Translations under genes and position numbers: made by a program
Shown: one piece after another, positions 57,260 to 64,000 of the stretch
Layout: each line of letters opens with the position of its first letter
Position numbering within the stretch: position 1 is the first letter of the stretch
The notes under the pieces: generated by a model
Database searches by the model: none
Told to the model about the DNA's origin: nothing
Seen by the model: the letters and a program-made list of their open reading frames with translations, nothing else
Assembly (NCBI GenBank): GCA_028455995.1
Contig: JABELC010000005.1
Coordinates: 2,542,001-2,606,000 of the forward strand
Length of the DNA: 64,000 bases
Origin: Scleromitrula shiraiana
Taxonomy: Eukaryota > Ascomycota > Leotiomycetes > Helotiales > Sclerotiniaceae
Direction: 5' to 3'

Positions 57260-60200
57260 TCACTTCTTTCTACCTCTAGCATTAACCTCCCCTTTCTCCC
57301 CAATTCCCAATGTAACCCTACAATCTGGACAATACCATTTCGTAGTTCGTGGAGGAATATCCGTCAGGCCGACACATTCTATATGGAACCATTCTTTCTC
57401 GCACTATATTCCCCTTGTCAGTTTTGTTCCCCACCACAAACACTACACTCAGGAATAGAAAGGGAAGTAGAAAATATCACAAAACTTACGTTATCATATT
57501 CACACGCAATCATTGTACCAAAGCTTACACGATTGCAGATGCAATATCTCGGCTCATTAGGATCAATAACATTTCCATCCTCATCAACTTCATCCAAAAC
57601 CTCAGGAACAGTACTACCTTCAGCATCATCCTTCTTTTCTTTCTTCTGTCCAGCTTTCTTACGCGGTGCCGCACGTCTCTTGCCTACGCTAACAGCTGCA
57701 GATCCACCTTCCGTACCAGCGGTGACAACCCCTGGCGCTGGTCTCTTGGCTCGCTTACTTGGCTGTCGAGGTTCAGGAGCAGGTGTGTTACGTGCAGTGC
57801 TGGTACGTCTAGGGCGTTCTAATACTGCTGCTACTATACTCGTTGCTGAGGGAGGTTCTTCTGCAGCTGCAGCTGCGGCTGCTTTACCACGAGAAGATGT
57901 TGGCCTTCGAGAAGGAATGGCTTGTTCTGTAACTGGAGATGGAATAGATGGCGCCACAGGAGTAGCTTTTCGAGTGGCACGGGTGTTAGCTGTCTTTTCT
58001 GGTTTCTTGGTTTCTGCTTTGGAATCTTTTTTGATCTCTTTCTTCGAACCAGGTTTCTTGGCCTCTTTCTTAGCCTCTTTCTTCTCCGCCCCAGGAGGAA
58101 GAATTGGCGTAGAAGATTTTGGTGGTGACGTAGCCGATGCTGGAACAGTTGGGGTGGAAGTAAGTGGTGTTTCTGCGGGTGTGGATAAGGCAACAGAAGA
58201 AGCTGTCGAAACCGCCGATTCAAGAGTTGGTGCAGGAGTAGCTCGAGGGGTCGCGTTTGTAACAATGGGATGGGGAGCAGGAACCGGGGTTTCAGTTTTC
58301 GTTCTTTTGAATTGAGGCTTACCTAGTTTCGAGGGATCTACTTCATTCACCTTGTCTCCCTCTTCAACATTACCATCTATATTCATTGCTTGAGATTCGC
58401 CATTCGCTTCGACCGTAGATGCACGTTTTCGTTTTCGCGATACAGGTGGTTTCTTTGGTGTCTTGGCTGGAGTTTTCTTCTCTTTCTCTTCGGGATGTTT
58501 CGCGAAAAGGCTCTTTACGGTATTCGCAGCTTCCATCATCTTGCGTCCAGATTCTTCAACTTCTTCGGCCGCTAGTTTCGCAAGTTCTTTCGCAGCGATC
58601 TCTTTCTTCAATCTCTTGGCTTCGTTAAGTTTCATTCCACGATTACTGAGTTGTACTTCCTCCAAGCCTAATGCGTCCACGCTAATTGCACCCTCTGGGA
58701 TGACCGACTTGCCGGTAAGTTGAGAGGGCACGGGTTGTTCGAAAGGCTGTCCTGCAGCGTCAGCCTTACTCTTTGCAGTACGATACGCTTCAATTCCTCG
58801 ACCCAATTGTTTCAATTCACGTGCGATCATTGTGTCGCTCGGGCTCCATACCGCATTCTTTTTCATTCTCTTTCTGAGCTTCGCAAGCTCCCATGCGGTC
58901 AACTGAAGCCATGGTGCATCCTCCGTACCCGCAACAGCATCCGGTGGTGGCGGATTGAGCTTCGCCAATGCATTACTTGTCGAAATGCCGGCGACCGCAC
59001 TATGTACGTTTGTGCCCATAACGCCGGGAGGCCTAGGTGCGCGGGGTACTTTGGGTGGTTTCTCTTTCTTCAGTGGCTTTACCTTCAGCTTGATCTTAGG
59101 GTTAGCTACAACACTTCGTGCAGGTGTATGCCGACGCGGTGTAATTGGTTCATCAGCAGATTCCGAAGAATCCGTTGAAGAATCGTAAGAATCAAAATCA
59201 AGCTCATAAGGGGGCATAACCTCGCCAGGTACAGTGATGATGGGTACACGTTGTTTACGTACGCGCGTTTGTCCATGACCTTGCTCAGCCGGATTTCCCG
59301 TTCTCAGAAGTATCTTTCCTGGAGGAGCTCGAGATGCGACAGGGGACTTGGGCTTTTGAGGAATTGGACTTGGTTCTCGAGACTCTGGGTAGGATTCTGC
59401 CATAGCCTCGAGCTTTGCCAATATATTCTGCGCCCTTTTATAATGTCGCTCTACATTCTCAACCACATGAGAGGCTTCTGCGAAAGCCAAAGTTCGAGCA
59501 CCAAGTGCATCGTTTAAACTTGTAGATATGTCACTTCGAAGGGTAACAGGATCGGGTTTTGATTCGGCGGGTAAGTCGGGAAGTTGGCCATAAACCTTGG
59601 TCAAATCATATACACTCGTTGATGCATTGATGTATTGCTCATCAAGTTTACCAATAAGTGTAAGAGATCGAACCATATCTGAAGGAAGATACTCCGTAAA
59701 ATCCAGGAAATCGGTAATTGTAGCCTGTGCATCGGGATTCATTGGTAATTCCATATTCTCGATATTACTATTCAAATTCGCCATCGATTGTATAGTTTCC
59801 GCGAGTTTATTCTTTTGCTTAGGACTTATCGAATCCGATTTTATATCCCTTGAATTATTTGATGCCATTATAATCGAGTTGGAATTGTTATCATTAATCG
59901 GTTGCGGTGTATCGATATGGTGTTGCACCTGGGGGACCTTTATACGACAACTCCAAATACCAGAGTCATCAAGCCATCTAATAAATTGAAGAAAAAAAAA
60001 CAAATTAGTATAAAAATCCTATTTGACAACTCTGGTATTTTTGAATATTGGAATTTCGAGATATGAAAAGAGACAAGAAAATGAATGGATAAAAATAAAG
60101 TGAAAATGAAAATGGAAATGGAAATGGAAATTGAGAATTGAAAATGGAAATAAAAGATAAAAATGTAATGTGGTGGTGAGTGGACGCGAAAATAATGGGA

Positions 60201-60820
60201 TCGGTAAAGCAAGAGCAAAGCGCGATACCTTCACCAATCCAATCCAATTCATTCAATCCAATCCAATCCAATCCAATCCAATCCTTGACTAGCGTCATAA
60301 CTTTTTTTTTGGTAAGGAAAGAATTGAAGAAAAAAGAAACAAAAAGGGAAAATAAATAAATTAATTAATTAATTATTATTTTTTCCCTTTAGGCCTTTTA
60401 GACCTTCTTTACTAATAAAGATCTTCCGATAATTCGCCCCCCCCCCCCCTTCTCCCCATCTTTTTTTAATACAGTAAGTAGCTCAGTAGCTCAGTAGCTC
60501 AGTAGCTCAGTAGCTTAGTAGCTCAGTAGTTTGAACGGGGCCACCCCCTCTTCAAAACATATGGAGTACACTCCCAGCTCCATTTCATTGTAAATCCATC
60601 GAATAGTAATGGAAATAAATAAAATAGGTAGCATAAAATGCACGTGCATTTTGTGGAGGAAAAGGTCAAGAGGGGAAAAAAGAGCACTAATGTAGGAGAA
60701 AAGGTTGGGGAAACAACGCGGAAAACAAGTTAAAAGTAATAGATCGATAGCCCTGGTGTGCTGTACTGTGCTGTGCTTTGCTGTGCTTAAAAATAATAAG
60801 GGGGGAAAGATAAATCCAAT

Positions 60821-60853
<33 letters not shown>

Positions 60854-60939
60854 GTATAATGTACGGATTGATAGTTTCAAGTAAAGGAAAAATAAAAGAA
60901 TAAAATCAAAACTCACCGTCTTGATGCATCTGAAGCCAT
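57260..60939 (-). CDS. ING-family chromatin protein with C-terminal PHD finger
   Basis: Exons 60917-60939, 57490-59977 and 57260-57403 give 884 residues. The 23-nt first exon (MASDASRR) joins WLDDSGIW in exon 2 over a 939-nt intron, long for this genome; starting instead at an internal Met near residue 39 is possible. The ING helical domain covers about 70-200 (FLDFTEYLPSDMVRSLTLIG, KLDEQYINASTSVYDL, SHVVENVERHYKRAQNILAKL). A long basic Lys/Pro/Ala-rich linker follows. The PHD finger spans the last intron: RYCICNRVSFGTMIACEYDN, then CEKEWFHIECVGLTDIPP and KWYCPDCR. ING proteins read H3K4me3 and belong to acetyltransferase or deacetylase complexes; which complex cannot be told. The protein is much longer than yeast Yng1/Yng2/Pho23 because of the linker. 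Confidence 0.92.
60481..60528. repeat. 8-bp tandem repeat GCTCAGTA, six copies, inside intron 1 of the ING gene
   Basis: Six units, one with a single substitution (GCTTAGTA). Every unit contributes AGCT-type self-complementary sequence. Confidence 0.9.
60823..60850. repeat. AT dinucleotide repeat in intron 1 of the ING gene
   Basis: Uninterrupted alternating AT of about 28 bp, close to the 5' splice site end of the long intron. Confidence 0.9.
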
Positions 60940-63060
60940 TATTATCATTAAGTACAATCAATCCCAAGTTTCTCCTCCAAGTTTCTCCTCCAAATTTCTC
61001 CTCCAAATTTCTCCTCCAAGTTCTAAGGTTGTTTTCGTTCCGTGCGTATGATGATGTATGTTATCAACAGTAAGTAATATTTTGATTTCGTATGGTTGGA
61101 TAGCGTAGGTTGGTCTGATCCGGGTTGATAAGGTGTAGTTTATTAGTGTAGGTTAGGTATGAAGTGGTATGGTATTTTTTTGTTTGTTTTGTTTGTTTGT
61201 TTGTTTGTTTGTTAGGATAAGGCGTAAGATAGGTAGGTAAAGTTTATTATTATAAAGGCTGTACCATATGTAAGTACAGTACAGTCCACGGGTATTGTAA
61301 TAGATTTGAAGTTTTTTTAAAAAAAAAAAAATATTACTCAGGTTAGGTAAGATTGAATCAAATAGAAATAGAAAACAACCTGGGATTTTTGTGATCGAGG
61401 TAGAAAGAAGTAGGGCAGGTTATCAAGTCAAGAGACAAGATAGAAAAAGTGATTTGGTTGGTGGTGTTATTTTCAATATCAATATACCGAAGACTGATAT
61501 TGATATAATTTTTTCGAAATTTATAAAATATGCAGTATGCAAGTACAAAAAAGGTGATGGTTCCGTTTCTAACCTGAGCCTTTGATCATGGGATTCTTGA
61601 ATTTGAAAGGAGCAAATAACCTTGGAAGGCAAAGGAGAGGAGGCAAAGTCAAGGCCAATATCAATATTGTACGGATATAGATAGATATGGTATTATTTGA
61701 AGGGGGGAGGGGGGGGATATGGATAATGAAGTGAATAGGAGAAGAACCTTGAATCGATTGAATCGACTTTTAGATCCAGGTTTGATTTGATATAATTTGA
61801 TTTGATTTGATACGATATGTATGATATGAAGTTGATTAGAAACCCTTTCTTTCATAAATAAATAGATAAAAAAAAAGGGTGAATGAGGAGGATAAAACAA
61901 AATATGGATTATTTGTTTAATAATATTGCCCAATATAATAAGCTCTTTCTTTCTTTCTTTTCTTTTCCCTCTCGAGTCTCTACTAATCTGGGTATTGTTT
62001 ATTGTTTTGTTTTCTTTTGTTTTCTTTTGTTTGTTTCCTTCCTCCTCCTCCTTCCCATTCCCATCCCCTTCCCCTTCCTCTTCTCTTCTGATATTTCCAC
62101 TTCCAACGGAAAGGGAATAAAACACCCCCTCGCCCCTCTCCCCTCCCCTATTAGGTCACACGATATCGATAATACGAAAACATAAGCAAGCAAGCAAGCA
62201 TTTTATTCCTTCCATAGCCCTAGGACCTCCCTCTGCCAGTGTCTTCAAACGAAACCAATACAACCCGAGTCTCATAAACTCACGTAGTTATATTATTCAT
62301 CTAGAAGCAATGCGCATATATTTTCTCGAACGAAATATAAAACTACCTACCCCTCTCTGTCCGGACAGAGGAGTCTAAATTCCAAGTGTGAATATGATAT
62401 AATATAATATGATATGATATGATATGATATAATATGTGAGTGAATACGTAAGCTAATGATGTGATGCATTAGATGTTCTTTGTTACCACTTCCAAGTAGT
62501 TTGTCACTCATTACTGTCTAATACATACCTAGGTGGTAGCTAGTACCTCCATAGTACCTACTACTAGACATGCATGCTGCCGTACAACATTAGTGTATCA
62601 ATACTACGGTATATCAAACATTTATTTATAGAAATATGTCTTTTCAGATACCTAGGTAGCTTTCATGTATTTACTTGACTTCTGTAATGAGATCACAATA
62701 ACCTAACCACTCAAGTTCCCCTCCCTCTGTCACTCTTACTCAGACAAATGCTTATAACTCATCAGTTTGGTATTTCCTTCCTCGCTTACTTACTTCTTTC
62801 CTTCCTTCCAACTATTGTCTCAAAAATGAAATTCTCTCTTCAGTGTGTGACGCAAAGAACAAAAATGCCGCTTCCAACCCAATTTCGCAATATCAACATA
62901 TGCACGTCCCAAAAAAGGAATTGACGATAAGAACCCTTAATGTCCCTCCAATATACACATATTTCTCTCACTCCCTAATTCATCCCCTCCTCTCCCCCGT
63001 CCCCCAAGCTTTCTCTCCCCCCCCTCTCTCTCTCTCGCAAAACAAGCTCAACATCCCACT
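60940..63060. other. 2.1-kb repeat-rich intergenic region
   Basis: This is the upstream region of the ING gene and the 3' flank of the last gene. Simple repeats include TTTG units near 61185-61213, poly-A near 61318-61331 and an ATGAT-type repeat near 62398-62434. No coding gene is supported. Confidence 0.65.
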
Positions 63061-64000
63061 TCAAACCGCGCCCACAAACCCCAAAGCAGCCCCACTAATC
63101 CCCGCCGCCACAACCCAAACTGCAGAATACGCCGCGGCTCCAATAGCCTCCACACCCTCCACCGTAACAAATGTCTGTACAAAAGTATTCACCCCCGTAA
63201 CCAACATCAACGTCACCGTCCTCTTAAGAACAATCTTTGTCTTTTTACTCCAGCCCCACAAATTCCACCGGATAGTCTGTTCCAGGGTAGCGGTCTCAGG
63301 ATCGAATGGCGCGCATTTAGAGTCTTCCGGGTTGGTGGTGGTAGCTGGCGTGAAGATAAAAGAGCGCGTTGCAAGGCCAAGAAGAAATGTGATTGGGAAG
63401 AGTGAGGTAGGTGTTGCGGTATGAGCAGCTGCAATGGATGGGATGTTGTCAAAATAGGTGACGAGGTAGACAGGTAAATAGGATAGATAGGCGCTGTAGA
63501 GTGTGAGGCTGTAAATGGAAGCAGCGAGAAGAGTTGTGATAACTTGTACTGAAAGATCGGTGACGATATCGCGGTTGGGAAGAGATGGAGGTGCTGCGTG
63601 CGCCGGGGAAAGAGGTCGAAGAAGTCGGAACGGTATGTAGGTTGTGAGGGTATCGATCAATAGTGATGAGAGTATAGTTTTCAAGTCGACTTCGTAAAAT
63701 GTACCTAGAAGATACAGCTATATTGACACGCAGAATCAGTGCCTGAAATATTGATACCAAAATAAACCATCAAATGGAGATAATTACCGGAGGTCCATGA
63801 GAAAGTAAGCTCAAAGCTGCAAGATCATAGCCATCATAGTTTCCAAACCAACCCAAAGCAAGTTCGATCCTAAACATTCAATCCCCGTTAGCAATCCATC
63901 TCCCCCAACCTCAAAATCAAAACGACCCAAAGAGAGAACGAAAAAAAAACTCACCCCCTCCACCCCACCAAAACACTCAACTCATTCCACCCATCCAACC
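63061..64000 (-). CDS. Multi-pass membrane protein of unknown function, 5' part beyond the window
   Basis: Three exons are visible: 63955 to the window end, 63788-63869 and 63061-63717, joined in phase to read VLVGWRGIELALGWFGNYDGYDLAALSLLSHGPPLYLLGTFYEVD and onward. At least four hydrophobic segments follow, including VQVITTLLAASIYSLTLYSAYL, SLFPITFLLGLATRSFIF and VTLMLVTGVNTFVQTF, and the end is a glycine/alanine-rich helix. It resembles conserved fungal integral membrane proteins, but I cannot name the family. Exon phases agree, so it is a real gene rather than a chance frame. Confidence 0.7.

Noticed and set aside
57383..58315. 310-residue + strand frame opposite the ING gene
   Set aside because: Low-complexity Ala/Ser/Val/Phe sequence opposite the Lys/Pro-rich linker; shadow.
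1..64000. tRNA, rRNA, CRISPR array, LTR or full transposon
   Set aside because: I looked for tRNA box B-like GTTCGAATC contexts, long terminal repeats and transposase motifs and saw no convincing case; CRISPR is not expected in a nuclear fungal genome.

Overview
The window is nuclear DNA of a filamentous ascomycete. Genes carry many short GT..AG introns (about 45-100 nt, with a few longer), intergenic DNA is AT-rich and full of microsatellites, and the gene families are typical of Pezizomycotina. The look of the proteins suggests a leotiomycete of the Botrytis/Sclerotinia kind, but that placement is an impression and was not tested. All exon models below were built by hand from splice consensus, reading phase and family resemblance; every complete model gives a coding length divisible by three.

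The most coherent unit is an extracellular-siderophore cluster at about 16.5-32.0 kb. It holds a full-size ABC-B exporter of the SitT/AbcB kind (16525-20542, -), a two-module NRPS with the order A-T-C-degenerate A-T-C that defines NPS6/SidD (21959-28298, -), a SidH-type mevalonyl-CoA hydratase (29308-30194, -) and a SidF-type hydroxyornithine acyltransferase (30603-32012, +). The hydratase ends in SKL and the acyltransferase in AKL, so both should work in peroxisomes before the NRPS assembles a fusarinine-type siderophore. The promoters of the transporter and the NRPS contain ATCWGATAA-type GATA sites, including a perfect 16-bp palindrome and a duplicated 38-bp block. This points to iron repression by an SreA-type factor. 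SidA, SidI, SidG, esterases and uptake transporters are not in the window.

Left of the cluster lie the 5' part of a class II cAMP phosphodiesterase (<1-554, -), a DIP2/CPS1/Cmr2 protein with two AMP-binding-like domains (1719-7600, -), a protein of unknown function with a PARP-finger-like Cys/His pattern (9839-11359, +), a gene-free repeat-rich stretch, and an Ssh4/Ear1-type SPRY membrane protein (14075-15764, +).

Right of the cluster are a glutathione transferase, a complex I subunit, SAP18, Prp18, a fungal rhodopsin-type membrane protein, a decayed methyltransferase pseudogene (about 39540-40332, +), a DHA1 drug:H+ antiporter, the rRNA methyltransferase Rcm1 divergent from the 60S assembly factor Rlp24, a SnoaL/NTF2-like protein, the pH regulator PacC, a poly(A)-polymerase-like protein fused to an MJ1316 domain, an ING/PHD chromatin protein, and the 3' part of an unidentified membrane protein (63061->64000, -). 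The pacC upstream region has eight GCCAAG sites within 443 bp, as expected for autoregulation.

No tRNA, rRNA, CRISPR array, intact transposon or LTR was recognised.
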